Source: Amblyornis subalaris
Taxonomy: Eukaryota > Chordata > Aves > Passeriformes > Ptilonorhynchidae
Length of the DNA: 64,000 nt
Direction of reading: 5' to 3'
Assembly: GCA_018881555.1 (NCBI GenBank)
Contig: JACAXG010000002.1
Coordinates: forward strand, 20,163,183-20,227,182
Shown here: one piece after another, positions 25,791 to 39,787 of the stretch
Numbering within the stretch: position 1 is the stretch's first letter
Layout: every line of letters starts with the position of its first letter
Position numbers and translations under genes: made by a program
The notes under the pieces: model-generated
What the model saw: only the letters and a program-made list of their open reading frames with translations
Databases searched by the model: none
What the model was told of the DNA's origin: nothing

Positions 25791-28700
25791 TCTTTGTGGT
25801 CCTCTGCTTTGGAAATNATTTTTTATTAAGATGGGCTGTATTTTTCCATGTAGGAATGCCTTTCTTGTATGAAAATTAGTCTTACCAAAAAAACCGCAAA
25901 CCCAANCCAAGTATTTTTCAGGGCTTATTTGCCTGTGATAAAGATTCTAAGCCTTGAATGAATGTAACTCCAGGCCTATAGAGCAATAAAACAAAAATAA
26001 ACAGAAAAAGAATTTGAATAAAATCTTTTCACTTTACAGACAATATTTCAAGAGTCTGAAGTTCCATGTGAAAAAAGCTAGTGCGTCTCCTTTTCTTTTT
26101 CTCCCCAAGCCTTAGGCCACAGTGTTGTCAGCTGTTGGAAATCAAAGCAGGTTTCACATCCACTTCTCTATGCTAAGTCAGCTCAATCACAGTTCTGGAT
26201 GACAGTCATAACTGAGTATCTGACAAGAAGAACACAAGCAAATTACTTTGGAAATAGCAATTAGAGAGACAAATCCTTTTTTTTGCCAAGCAGTGTTCAC
26301 AGTTTTTCACAAACATTCTTCATTTTCTTCCCCAAACATCTATGTTTTGGTGCACATATAAACAGATAGTTTATAGTCTACCATATTTTCAGAGAGAGAC
26401 CTATGTACAATCAAAACTACACTAGGAAATTCCTAGAAAGTCAGCAAGTAGAGTGTAAATGGCTGACTATCTAGATCATGAAGTAAACCAAGAACCTCTT
26501 TTTACATCAATTAGATAGTGTTTTCTCAAGAAAATGTTGATCTTTATTTATTCTGGGATTGATGTACTTCTGATCAAACATAAGAAGAGACAAATTATTA
26601 TTTGTCCTCATTCAGGAATATTTCAGATTATTCTTTCAATTTTTTTCTTGCTGTTTTCATTATAATCTCTGGCAAACTAATACTCTTGTGTTTCCATCTT
26701 ACCTTTGTTGCTGTGGTAGTTGTGCAATTAATACCTTCTTCCGTGCTAGTCAATAATTGCCCCTTGACGGATGGTGAACTGAGGGCCAAAGGTGCTGAAA
26801 GAAGCTTCACTGCTACAGTGCTGAGCACTGGGACAAGCAAGGTGACTTTTCTCCCCAGACCTGGGCATGTCTGAGAAGGAAATCCATCAGCACACGGTAG
26901 CTTGGCCAATACAAAGTCCTGGGTATGGGGTGGATCTGAACCCTGCCCCCTGCTGTGGGGTGTGAGCCTTAATCCACAAAGTAGTCTGGTGCCTTTTCCT
27001 GAAGGAGGATATCTGAACATTTTATTTGAAAAAAAACCAGCACAGGCTATAGGAAAGCAAAAAAGGAAAAGAGGACAGAACAAGAGGAATATTTTTTTCT
27101 TTTAAAAGCTACCATGGGGGAAGTGTTACCCACAGATTTATGAGAAAATACTCNTGATCCACAAGTCTGTTTCCAGGGCTCATTCATTCTGTGACTGAGG
27201 GATTTCTGACCCATATTTTTCAACTTTTTAGGCAAACGTTAAGGCACAGATTCAATGATGAGACCACATGTCACAGCTGAACACCTAGATTACAAAATAA
27301 TTTGTGACAAGACAGATCCAGGAATGTCTCTCTGGAACTGTAATGAAAAATGGATGAACAATGGGGAAACATATTCAGGTACCTCATCCAATCTTTACAA
27401 AGAATATAATTTTGAAGTGATAAGCAAGTTCATGCAAATGACCAAACATCACTAAATATAAGAGAATCTACTCAAAGCAAGTAGTTGAATTAGTAGCATA
27501 CTGAATATCTTACATCTCTACTTCGTGTTCCATATTGATATAACTAGGATTAGTATGAAAGATAGTGGATGTTTCTGTCTTAAAAAGGCTTTTCACTGGT
27601 TTCTGGAACAGCACCTTGATATATCATGCCTCAAATAAAGACGCAGACTAAGTTGTAATTATTTCACCCTGCAAAGTCACCCAGAGATGTTTTTGTTAGC
27701 TGAGTCTTCATACTTAGACAAATTTATGGAAATTATGTTACTTAAAAATGAAATTACATGCCTGTGTACAGAGGAAGTCTTCAGGCTGTTACAGCAAAGT
27801 GGATTGTTATTTCATTTCATGATACTATTGAAGAAGATGATTTTAAGTAGTACTTCTTGTACAATAATAATAAGAAAATCACAGAAGTGTAAATGACTGA
27901 GCAAACCACCTTCCCCAGAAAGCCACATAACATTAGATCCACAATTGTGTATCTTCTGTAAGCCTTCACACCAGAGAAAATTCCTTCAAACCCAACACCT
28001 AGAGGCTTCTAGAAGAATTTAAATGTGCTAGGAGTATTTCATTTGTTTTCTCAATCTGCACTTGCCCTTTTCAGGATGTGAAAACTGAGATTGACAATAA
28101 TTCTTGGTAATTAAATGAACTACAGAAAGTACAGAATAGATTAAGTGGAGAATAATAGCTCATGATTTGTTTTCAAAAAGCAGTGTGGCTTCAATTTCTT
28201 TTTTGCACACTATATATCCCCCATATAAATTATGTCATGTTGTGGCTGCCACATAAGAATAGAAATGCATGACATTACAGTGACACCACCTAGAATCACT
28301 GCATTTGTAGTGGTTTGCATATTTTCATTATAAAATCCATTTTAAAATTCTCATATATTTCCTAATAAAATACATTCACCTCAAGAGCTGGAACTCTGCT
28401 GACTTAAGGAACTCTTTATAACCCAGATAATTCTGGTTAAAGNAAAAATGCATGTATTTGGCAAGCCAATATATTTCTAAGGACTTGGTCGTGGCCTTGT
28501 CACAAGTTTTGTGGAGGAGCTGGCTGTGTAGCCCTAGAAGTTAAGAACCTAAAGAGGAAAGGACACTGTGGAGAAAATATAAAAGCACAACCAGATTCTA
28601 AGCTCCCCTTATCTGGGTTGGCAAACAAAAAAAAAAGTTAGACTTTTCTATGGATAAAGCCAGCAGAAAATTGCAACATTCTTCCCTTGGCTCAGCCCCC

Positions 28701-28840
28701 TCCTGTCTCAGTGAGGGAGGAAGCAGAGTCCAATCCTGACACCCGGCAGGAAGGCACCCAGGCACCTCCGTGTTGGAGCTGTTCCCTTGCTCCCAGACCG
28801 CAGGGAGGTCTGCCTCTTGTGTTCTCAATCTACTTTACAG

Positions 28841-28941
28841 TGGAAGGAAAAGGAAGGGAGGAAGAGATGAAGGGAGAAAGGAGAAAAGGTTGAGAGGATG
28901 GAAGGACAGAGGAAAGGGAGGAAAACAGGAAGGGAAGAAGG
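28841..28941 (+). repeat. GA-rich polypurine tract
   Basis: About 100 bases that are nearly all G and A on the plus strand ('gggaggaag', 'gggagaaagg', 'ggaaagggagg'). Interruptions by pyrimidines are few. Tracts like this can form triplex DNA in vitro; no function is implied by the sequence alone. Forward frames of 61-68 codons crossing it are Lys/Glu/Gly-rich artefacts. Confidence 0.8.
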
Positions 28942-30619
28942 CCCTGGGATTCTGAGCTGTCTACTCCGCAAATAAAACACAACCATTTTCAGAAGCTGAG
29001 TGAGGCAAAGAGAGAGTAAGTATGAATATTGCTTTCTCTAAATCTCCCTCTCTCTTTATTTTGTCAAGTGCTTTAAAAAGTATTCCCTGAATATTGCACC
29101 CAAGGAGTTTTAATATCAGAAACTTTCTGATAATTACAGACATTATCTACCAAGTCACCTGGATTCCTCAAGTATCATTTATAAAACAAGAGGAAAAGAA
29201 ACATAACAACTCTTAGCTCCATCACTACATACACACAAGCTGTAGTCACACAAGCTATGAGAGTCTTCAGCACATCCAACCACACGAAAAAGAATGTTAG
29301 AGGAAGGAATCCTCTCATCCCGAGAGAAATGCACAAATCAGCATTCTTTCTTTAAGACATCCTTCTAGATGCACAATTGATATCCTCTGGGTTGCAGAAT
29401 GGGATAAATTAAATCTAGGCTCTCCTCTACCTTTATATCCCTCTGCATTATCTTTGGTGCAATTTACATCCCTGAGGAATTAAAATAAAAGGGTTCCTAA
29501 GATAGAATATGAAAATAATAATACCAATTGAGACGCAAGTATTCTACACAGATGATTCAACCTTCTGGTTTTTGTGCCAGCTGTGACTATGCATCTGGAC
29601 AGAATATGGCTACTAAAGTTTGAATCCTGTGGTACGAATTACAAATGATATTCCTGGGGTTTTGGCTGTTGATAAGGATGATATTTTCTCCTTTGTCTTC
29701 TGCATAATGTAGTAGTAGAGCTGAACTGAATGGATAACAACATCTCCACAGCTACATCAGATATATTCTGTATGCAAAACCATCTCTAAGTACTCTTGAT
29801 TTTAAAGCAGTTCATTATACACTGAACAAGCTGAGTCAACATAAGCCAAGTCAGCAAATACAGCTTTAGTGCCTGTTTGTAATTAGTTTAGACATTCAGA
29901 CAACAAAGGATTCTAAGTTACTTCTCTTTGACAGTATCATAAAAAGGGAGAGTCAAAAGAAGCCAGAGCAGGTTAGTGTACTACACTGAATAATTTTCAC
30001 GGGGAGAAACAGTCATTGTGCAACATGCTACTCAGGCACTTGAATGTCAAAAATTCATTGCTGTATACATCCTCCTTCTCAATGAAGCCACTGATAACCT
30101 TGTCTTCACCTGAGCCATTACCACAGGTTTCCAAGCTAACAAAACCATTTCCTTTGGGGTACTGAAGCTTGGGTACCTCAATATTAGGTTTCTAATATAA
30201 GTAAATGCGTTAGCTTGTTTACTTAGCTATTCCCAGGCTGTGTTCGCTGGGATAGGTGGGAAAGATGTGTAGCTATCTCCTTCATCATCCATGCAGTATC
30301 AGCTGCACAGGTACCTAGCAATTAGGGCCCATAGAGCTTGCTGATTAATATCTAATTTGAAATGTTCTCATGGTGACTCACTTCACACTCAGCATAATTC
30401 AAGTGTTCCTGTGTAAATAACAGGGCTTGATGTAGACAAAGTTTGAGAACTGATTTAAAGGAAAATGAATGTTCCATGTTTACGGACTTTCACTTCAACA
30501 AAGGACAAGAGTACAAACTCAGAAATAACTCTAAGTTCTTAGTGCCACACTAATAGAGTTGAGAAGGTTTAGTCTAAAAATCATAATCCCTTTATCCCTT
30601 CCTTGCATTTATGTTTCAG

Positions 30620-30779
30620 ATACATTAGCTCAACACATACCATCAGTATTTAATATTTTAGATCACCCAAGAGCACAGGTTCTGCAGATCCTTAGCAGCT
30701 CAGTGTTGAGTATACTACTGGCTAGTTCATATTTAACCCCTTCTTTGGATGCACAAACTTATCTGAGCAGCTTTTTCTG
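30620..30779 (+). other. Possible coding exon (160 nt), gene unknown
   Basis: A pyrimidine-rich run ending 'gcatttatgtttcag' (AG at 30618-30619) is followed by 160 nt open in one frame and then by a donor 'ctg|gtaagt' (GT at 30780-30781). In the open frame the segment carries two bases, 52 codons and two bases. The peptide is Leu/Ser-rich with a hydrophobic centre ('QVLQILSSSVLSILLASSYL') and could be helical, but I do not recognise its family. Pairs of good splice sites around short open segments occur by chance in long AT-rich introns, so this may be a pseudo-exon. No matching neighbouring exon was identified. Confidence 0.2.
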
Positions 30780-31796
30780 GTAAGTGCCTTGGGAGTCCAC
30801 TGAGTAAAAGTGCTCTGAGCAAAAGCTGATGAGGGTTAGTCCTTTTCTTTCTAAACNGAAGGCTGATGTTTTTCTATCAGTGTCTGCTTCAGGTATCTGG
30901 TTAGCACTACAGCTCAGGGGTTAGGGCTCTGATGCAGGGAAAGGGCTTTTGGCCTCTCCCCCATGTGCTCTTTCTTTCAGGTGCCCTAATGTGGCTCCAC
31001 ACTCAGCACACTGGCTGTTAAACATCTTGTTAAGGGGTGTGTAATACCCCTGGGTGTTGTACAGGAAGCCCTTATAATGGTATTTCAGGGATAGAGACTC
31101 TACTGCAGAGATCAAATTCTAAAAGCCAAAATGCGAGAACCTTCTTGGGTTTTTTTCTTAGATCTGGGACAAAGTTTCTGTTCATTTCACTGTGAGGGCA
31201 TAAGATCCCCAGGGGAATAAGGTCCAAAGCAACTGCACCCCCATCACCATAGGCCAATGAAAATACACATGTCCTGAGGATCACTGTAAGTATAGATCTG
31301 GTTTCTCTGAGCACAATGCTGCTACTGTCATCTGAAGACACAAGGATCTAGATAATGCTGTTTGCATCTGCTGTGAGGAAACAGACCCTCTGCAAAACCA
31401 TAGAAAGTTAGTAGCTCCAATTCTAATTACTGAAGAAGAAAGTAAAATTTTGGTTTGAGATGATTGCTTCGGTGTGCTTACTAACTCATTTAATACATCT
31501 AGAAGATGCAATCTTCTCACCAAAGAATATTTAGTGGATATATAAAACTTATTTGCCATGTACCCAAATCTGATACTGGTTGTTTGTGAGCAACAACCAT
31601 AGATGTAAGACACTCAGGGTTTTTGGGTTTTTTTTGCAATTAATATAAACAGGAAAAATAGGAAAAAAAAAAAGAGAATAATGTAAGAGTTAGAAATTAG
31701 GAAGTAGAAATAGGAAAAATTGTATTGTATATTGTTCATATTATTTGTCAAGGAAAAGTTTTGACAAGAAGTTCTTCCAAGTAAGACCCAGGGATT

Positions 31797-31820
31797 AAAA
31801 AAAAAAAAACAAACAAACAA
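31797..31820. repeat. Poly-A / CAAA tract
   Basis: Thirteen or so A bases followed by CAAA units. A second A-rich run lies near 31653-31672. No LINE or SINE body is recognised immediately upstream of either, so they are not called as retroelement tails. Confidence 0.65.
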
Positions 31821-33157
31821 CTTATTATGGTTTGGTATAAACGATCAAAATTGTGCAGGTAGAAATTAAACTGTGTAAAAGTAACTATTGGATGCTTGTC
31901 TAGTTGGCAGGAATGTGCTGTTTGGGACACAGGAAGCAGACTTTCCAAGTCTGCTATATCTGAATCTACCATTTAATGGAGCAGGGATTGTCTCTCCCAC
32001 AGAAGAAGGTGTCAACTCACATTGTATCAGAGAATTCCAAAGAACTTCCATTGAAGGTTTCATAGATGTCATGGTCCAAAAATGCCCATCATGTCGCTGT
32101 ACCATTTTTGTCATTAGTCTCCATTTTCTACCNAGACTTTTAGGGTGCTAAAGCCTTCCATGTACAAAATAATTAGGATTATATTGGTAAATCTTGTTAC
32201 CACCATGGACTCTACTGGTTGCAAACTCATGCAGGAAAAATACTTGTTCCGGCTTTAGGAATTTATACCTGCTTCCTTAGCAGAATTTGGGGACAGTCAT
32301 TTTGTCAAGTCTCAGGCAGAATTTTCACACTCCTACCTTGTGATTCACCCACGCTGAACAATATTTACAGATGGCTACTAAAGAAACTAAGAGAAGAGTG
32401 TATCTTTCCATGACGGAAAATTTCTCTATTCTCTCCTTCTAAGTCTAAGGGTCCTTCGTATTATGTATGTATTATACAAATTATATAGGAAAACCTGTTT
32501 TTCAGTTCTGCTAGAATTTAACTGTCCTGAACACAGTGCTTGCTCCACATTAAATCTTATCTTACACACTTCATACAGGAAATACTTCTATAAAATATTA
32601 CCTCCAGCTCCTTTCCTCTCCCTATCCCTTTAGACATTTTTCTTCTCTTTTCNTTTTTCTTTTCTTTGATATCTGTTTCTCTAATAGTTTACTAGCATAA
32701 TAATGGACTTCATTCAACATCCCTGTTTAAACATATTGCAGAGGAAAAGTGTGATTTTCTGTAGTTTCAGAACCTGGTCAACAAAATTTCCAGCTATGAA
32801 ACAATCCTTCATCCACAATGCATCATTCTACATCTGATTTCTTGATGTGATTGATGCAAACACTAAGAGACTCCAAGGGTGACCCTCTACTAATGGAAGG
32901 GTCTTCCACCTGGTTGAGGCAAATAGGGCTATGGAGTTTACAGCAGCAACAGTTTCCTGCCTCACAGTTCAAATCTATCTAATGTTATATTTCTGCTGTT
33001 TTGTGGCTGGGCTTTCTCCTCTAGTCCACAGTGTAGACCAGAGAAAGAAAGAGATTTAATATCTTAAGTGATATTAAGTGCTGCTCATGTTTATGTTGTC
33101 TTATTTTTTTCTCCTTCGTATTATTGTTGGTTTTGGTTTTACTCCTTGCATCAGAGC

Positions 33158-33245
33158 AATGCCCTGAGTTCCCAATGAAAGGAGGAACCCTGCTGTGGCA
33201 GGCACTATAGAAGGCTGAGAAAAGAGAGTCCTTGTCCCTAGGACT
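33158..33245 (+). mobile_element. Possible ancient MIR-like SINE scrap
   Basis: The segment 'tgctgtggcaggcactata' followed by 'agagagtccttgtcccta' resembles the core-to-tail part of old amniote MIR/CORE-SINE type repeats, in which a 'gctaggcactgta' block is followed by 'agacagtccctgcccc'. The similarity is short and diverged, and I cannot score it without alignment. It could be chance. Confidence 0.25.
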
Positions 33246-36200
33246 TAGCTAACGTTTTTTAATTACTGACTCCCTTTAAGATTGCAGTCCTCACAACTTG
33301 AAGTATTGTCCTTCCCTAACTTAGTCTTTTCTGAGGACAAAAATACTAGATTTTCCTCTGGTTTATAAAACAACAAGGACTTTTTCTGTAAGACTTCTTT
33401 TTCATCACATTTTGTATCAGTTGTTTCTCGTATGGGTTAGCCCTGAAACACGTATATTACTCACTGAAGTAAATTATACAATACTGTGTATTTATACTTC
33501 CCCCTACAAACCCCAAGGTATTAGAACTGCTTTAATTTTGATATTTTTTGCCAATGATATACACAAGCTTATGCATTGAAATTCATCCTGTGAATACAGT
33601 ACACATTGCAGGGTGTTAATATTACAACACAGACACTAGTGGGGTCACTACTAAACCAGAAGTGTACAGCACATAGGAAAGGCCCTTCTTCTTTTGCGGG
33701 TTCTCAGAGACTGCAAAAATATTACTTTTCTGATATTAACAACCTGGTCTAGTCTTACTTTAATAATTTAAGCTTCATTTCATTCAGAATTAGGAAGTCA
33801 ATACTCCACTCCTGATTAGAAAATTGAAGGACATTACTATTATTTCACATCTGAAATATATTTCAGTAAAAAATCCGTGCATTTGGAAATAATGGAAATG
33901 GCTTTGATTTAGTTTTTTAGAGAGTGGCATAGTGTTTTCTCCCGACTTACAACTAAAAAACAATGGAAAATTTTAAAAGAAAATTTTCATTTAGACCAAA
34001 AAGAAATTAAGGGCTTTTTTACTAAATACTGCAAGACTGGATTTTGATATTTTAAAATCATGAGCTGCTCTACCAAACCATTACTCATTAGAATGTGTTC
34101 TTTGCTGATATTGCAAATATAAAGACTCTTCATCTGAGTGTGAAACTTGTCACAGGGAGTATCCTTTGTCTTAAACAGTATTGTTTTAAAAATACTCTTT
34201 TAAAGCATTTTATTCTCTGTGCATTTAATTAAAACCAAGTTTTCACCCATTTGAATTAGAAGCCTAAAGGAGAAACAAATACAACTCCCATTTCCTATCC
34301 CTAGGGCATTTATTTTTGAGGAGAAGGTTATAGTGAGACACTTCCGTTTCAGTAAAGGGATCTTGGATTTTAGAGCCTGGATAAGACCAATTTTTCATTA
34401 ATAAAAACAACCAGAGTAACAACACCCTGTAAAAGAAACACTTTCTTTACTTTGCCACTGAAATGCAGCTATACCTGGTGTATAAAGCAACAATACACTC
34501 GGAGTATAGAGCATCAAGCTGTACCAGTGTTAAACAACAGGCTTTTGGGTGCCTGCTTTAGTTAGGAATGTTATCAAGTTACAGTAAAGATGTATTTACG
34601 GNAGCATGGGAAAAGCTAAGGAGACAGACAGGCTCTTTTTGCTCCTCCTGCTTTAACACTGCTGGCTGCACACAGCAAACTACAGTCCTTAGTGCCAGTC
34701 CATTTGAACCAAGCGTTGAACACACTCTAGGCTCTGAAGCACATCTTCCAAATGTCCTCTATTTTACAGCAAATATTAATAATACGAGCCATAGAAATGG
34801 CAAAGTAGGCTGAACACGCTGTCCACTGGATTTGCAACATATTTCACTACATCTTTGCTCCCCTCTCCAAGCACTTTTAGCAGGGATAAACTGAAATATT
34901 TACACATTTATCTCAAGATTTATCTCTTTTGCTTCTTGAATAATAGTGGCTTTAAAATCCTAACATCTACAATATCAAATGACAGCAGTTTCTGTTTTAG
35001 GGCAAGCTTCATTTTTGGCATAGTCTGGTTTGGTTTTTGACAATAGGAATGTTAAGCACAGTACAGTTGCTGCTCCATCCTAACCTAANACACTGCATAC
35101 ATCACATTTTACAGGCTCCCAGTGCTATCAGAAGCAAACAATACAAGAGTGAGTAGCTNCATGTTTAATGAATAGCTGTGTAGTAAATACACTCTCCGTG
35201 AAGAGAGCACTGGGCTATAATAAAGTGTCTAGGNCTGCCAGGAGTTGTTCCAGGACTTCAAGCAACTATAGTCCTTGCTGCTGTACATCTCAGCTGTTTT
35301 CTTTCTTCTCCTCTTTATGTGTTACTTGCTGCCAGGCTCCACTCTTCCTCCCTCCCGGCAGCCTGTAATCCATGCCCAGGTGGCAGCAGCCACCAAGGAA
35401 CAGAAGGGCCAGGACAAATGGGCAGAGCAGCAGTGCAAGTGGCAGTGACCTGGCACAGGTGGTGAGGCAGAAGCTAACCCACCAATTTCTAGTCAAGGGA
35501 GTTGCCTTAAATTGCCTTCTTCCCGCTTGTGCTAGGACTAGCTTAAAAGGAGTTTGATACCTTGTCTCACAGGCTGTTGCACTATAAGGTTAATAAAACA
35601 GAGGGATATTCAGTCCTCCCAGAAAAATTTTTGATGTTTTGGAGATGACAGGCTGGGTGGGGAGCTTCTTTTCCTTTTCCTTCTGATATTTTTTCTTCTC
35701 TTTTGATCTTTCTTCTGTGTTAGTGTTTCTTCACACCATGCACACGTGCAGAGTAAGAGCTGAAAAACAAGTTAATAAATAAATTCAATATATTTCTCTT
35801 TTCCTGAAATAGTCTTTNCCTTCCATCAAAGATGATTGATTTCTTGCACAATGAAACTCTCAAAGCAGCAGCAAGTATGGCCAGCATATTCACCTTGAAA
35901 ATAGGTGTGCTTTTCTGTTATTCTTTGTCATCTAAAATGGATGGATATTTTAGCCTTAAAGACAACCTGAGACACTTTTGGAATACCCTGGTGAGTAACA
36001 AAATGCACACTTACACTTTCTTCCGCATCACAGTCTTACTATACAAGACGCAACTCATCCCATCTTCTTTCTCTGCTTAGCTTCATAACAAAGAGCCATC
36101 AAAGCTGATAAAACCATACTGAACAATTCACTATCCTGCACCTATTTATGCACTTAGTTCATGTCATGGCAGTCAATGACATGAGAGTAAAGCCTGCTAT

Positions 36201-39079
36201 AAACTTTGAAAGTCTTTGTGTCAGGCCTACCCTTGTGTGTAGAAGGAGTGTGAGGGAGCAGGGGTAGGGTGATGTTTCCAGAACAAATCACCCTGGCCTT
36301 TGGACTACTTTAGCTTATTTTGCTGCTGAAAGGCTTAGCAAAAGGTTCTCAGTAAGTGGGGAAAGAGAGGAAAACAACTGATAGCAGATCAGCATGTTCT
36401 TCGCAAAAATCTCAGTCAGCTTTTAGTGTTCTTTTGGATTTGCTGTTGCTGTTGCAGGGGAACAGACCTGGCTTTATTTGATGCTGAAAACCGGATAGTC
36501 TTGGGGATGTGCTCTTTTCCTGTTTTTTTTCATATTCTTTCCTTAAGCATTCACTTTTGGTAGCTGTTACAGAAGAAATACTGGACCATATGACCTTCGG
36601 TCTTGTATATTATCACTGTGTACTTGGAGACTAGCAGCAGTTCTACAAAAAGTCACATGCATTCTAGAAAGCAATTATTGTGGAAACATGGGTTAGAATG
36701 ATAAAGACTTATTTTTTATAAAAGATGCAACATTGAAAATTACTCAGAGAGCTGTTTTCAAAATCTATTAAGTCTTCCTTAAGAACAGCCTCATTGTTAC
36801 CAGATGCCTTTAGCATTATTAAGGGCAGAAAGGTTATANAGTATGTTAGATGAGGCAGAACAAATAGATAGCATATGTATAACTGCCTAAGTGGGAATTC
36901 AGTTGAAGAAATACATATGTATGCAGTGATNAAAACAAATAATGGGTTGACTCCATGTAGGTAAATCTCTATTAACTTCAGTAAGCCTCACTGACAGAAA
37001 CAAGCCAAAGATCTGTGCCATCAATTTGTCAGTAGTTTTACCCGATTTATATCGGTGTGTAACAGGAATAGGATNAATTTTGTCCCTACTATGACTCCAA
37101 AGATTTCAAAGAGATTTTGTGAAATATCCAGGAGAAAATGAGATACTCATAAGCATATATTCCTCTCAGAAATTCACTGGATTGCACTTGAAAAGCACTG
37201 CACAACTCTGAATGTCTTTTTAATGGTGCTGTCCTACAATAAAATATGCCTGATTAAGTGCCCTAAGAAACATTATCATTAAGGTTCTATGTCTGGTGAA
37301 TATCATTCTCAAAGCTTTTCTTACCCTGATTGTGATGAAAGGGACATAATGGTCAGTTTGTGATGAGTTCCAAGTGACTGGACCTGATTTACTGTTGAAT
37401 TGCTGCATTTAATANGAGCATTAAGTCACATTTTATCCTGTTACATATTTTCTAACAAGAAAAAGATAAGATTTCTTGATTTTGTTGGAACTTATATGGA
37501 AGGAAAAATACAGGTTATCACCATGTGATACTCTCTACATGAAGGGGTTAAATTAAAGTTAGTATTTCTTGATTTACCTTAGATAACAAAGAAGGTGAAA
37601 TAAAGAGTATGATTATTTACTGTAGCCCCTGAAAATACCTTTAGACTGCCATCATAAACTACATATAATCTCCAGGATTTTCAGCTTTTAGGTTCAGGTA
37701 TGTACATTAACTACCTCTTAGATATACGTTGAATGAGATCCAAAAATTATCAGCTTCCCACTTCCATTCATGTTGGTTTCCATTGAAAGGAAANTAAGTC
37801 GTGCCAGCAGGAGGGGAACAAGAGCCTGTCACAAAACTAAGTGCCTTGATCAGGCTTATCAGCAAAACATTTTTGTCACAGAGCACCATGCTGCTGAACA
37901 TGATCAGAAGCAGTCCCAGGCCTTCAGTGCATGTCTAGGCTGTGAAAATCATCAGGAGTAGGTTCACTATAAACATAATTCTAGAGAATAATCTTGGGTC
38001 CAGGCTTTTAAGTGCAAAACTAATGTTCTTTCTAGCTCCATGTTAAGATCTATGTAAAGGTGGGTCCAGATTGCCGTTTCCAGTTGAATTTTGAACCTGG
38101 AATTAGAGGTGTTTGACTCAAGCCCGTGACTAAGATGTTCAGAGCTTTTAAATTGTACCCAATTAGTAAAGCTTGAACTATTGCTTAAGACACACAGTCT
38201 CTTCAGAGGTTTACATGCATACCTGAGCATATCCTATAATCTCTTACAGGCTATTGGAGGAGTACTAAGTATGTAGATAAGCCAACCTTAGACTTCCGGA
38301 TAACCACGGTATTAGAAAATCATTATAGACTAATTGGAGGAATAGTTAAGCAAAAGTAAAATTTAGAGCCTAATTCAACTCATTCTCAAGTAAATTTTTA
38401 AATTAGATTGGATAGATTATCTCTGTCCATTGACTGTAACACAAAAGCACTGAGGGCTGTGAAATCCTTCCTCCCACGCCACACTCCGAACAGCCACAAT
38501 ATGATGACTCTGTTCATCTGTTCCAGCAGTCTCTGAAGTGGGATGTTTTGTAACGAGAAGACACAGCCTTACAGACACTACCAAGGAAAGATGAAGCAGT
38601 GTCCCATGATCAGGGATGCACCTTCCCAGACTGACTGTCTCTGTACTAGACAGAAGCACTGCTTGTTTTCCACAGACACTTGGTGCCCACACAAGTATAT
38701 GTTCCTTGTGCTTCCAAAGCTTTTCTCAGCAGAAGACAAGAGAGAGATAGGAGGATGATTTTAAAGTACTCAATACTTTAACATACGAGAGCTTCTCAGA
38801 TTTACAAGGAAATAATAGTTTGACAAGGATTAAAAATAAGAAAAAACTCCCAAACAACANGATGTTTCTGCCTGACAGAGTGGCACAAGGAAAATTGTAC
38901 ATCCAAGTGGTATTCCAAGAGTGGTGCAAGTAATTCCACAAAGTCAAACTAGTTAAAAATATGAATAAATTGGTCTGAGGAGAGGCTTGAGCCTGATAAC
39001 TGAAAATAGGAAGCAGCAAGTGTTCATTATGGTGGAAGAATAGGAGTGTGGGGGAGTGGGAGGGTGGTATAATAAGATT

Positions 39080-39094
39080 TTGTGTGTGTGTGTG
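39080..39094. repeat. Short TG microsatellite
   Basis: About seven TG units, preceded by a G-rich run ('gtgggggagtgggagggtgg') at about 39048-39067. It is short but possibly variable between individuals. Confidence 0.75.
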
Positions 39095-39787
39095 ATTTAA
39101 GGCCCATATTTTCTAAGTTAGAGCTATTACATTCAACACAGAATTTTCAGTCAAAAATGTATTTTGTTTATTGCAGTTGAAGAGNAGCCTATCAAGACAG
39201 GATCTCTAGGAAAATATTAGTGCCTGAAAAATTGAGAAGTTTAGTTTGTGTTACATGCAAAGAATGAATGTTTGCTACTGTAAACCTTGTGTAAGCTAAA
39301 GACCAGGCTAAAATTCATGCAAAACTTCAAATGTAGCATATTAGTTATAAAGATCTAATGTAATCTTTGAATCAAAATTATGTGCACAGCCACTGTTGTA
39401 ATGACTTATGGGAAATAAAAAATTCACCAAATTCACAAAATAATTAAGTCAAGTGGGAGAAGCANGTGGTCGAAAATAGCATGTGCAGAAATATTTGGCT
39501 AAGAAAAGTACCTGAATGCAAAAAAAAAGAAGTTAAAGTAAAAACAGCACTTGCAATGTGCTGTAGCTTGAAATGGAATATTTCTATGAGAGGAAAAGAT
39601 TGATAATACTATTTGCAGCAGGACTTCTTCAGAAGTGTTAATTCTTTTCTGTAATTTATCAAATCCAACCATAAGGAGGTTTGCAACATTTTTTTCTAAT
39701 TTGACAAGCATGTAAAATTTTCCAGTAGATAGGCTAAACCTGCTGAAGAGAATTTAAGCTTATTGACACTCCTCTTACTTTCCTTAG

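Larger units (their letters stand above)
25729..33157. other. Unique non-coding stretch
   Basis: About 7.4 kb with no recognised transposon and no confident gene. It contains a GTTT repeat (25757-25790), a purine tract (28841-28941) and one splice-flanked open segment (30620-30779), each listed separately. A minus-strand open frame of 151 codons at 26628-27083 has no motif I recognise, overlaps a forward frame and lacks codon-bias signs. I do not call it a gene. Confidence 0.5.

Noticed and set aside
26628..27083. 151-codon minus-strand frame
   Set aside because: No known domain, no splice or start context, and overlapping frames on the other strand. The local GC rise is enough to explain a long chance frame.
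31653..31820. Poly-A runs as tails of SINE or LINE insertions
   Set aside because: No element body, promoter box or flanking duplication is recognised next to them.
35819..35987. Forward open segment ending at 'ctg|gtgagt' as a further exon
   Set aside because: The upstream boundary 'ccatcaaag' is a poor acceptor, an N lies in the tract, and the peptide is not recognised.
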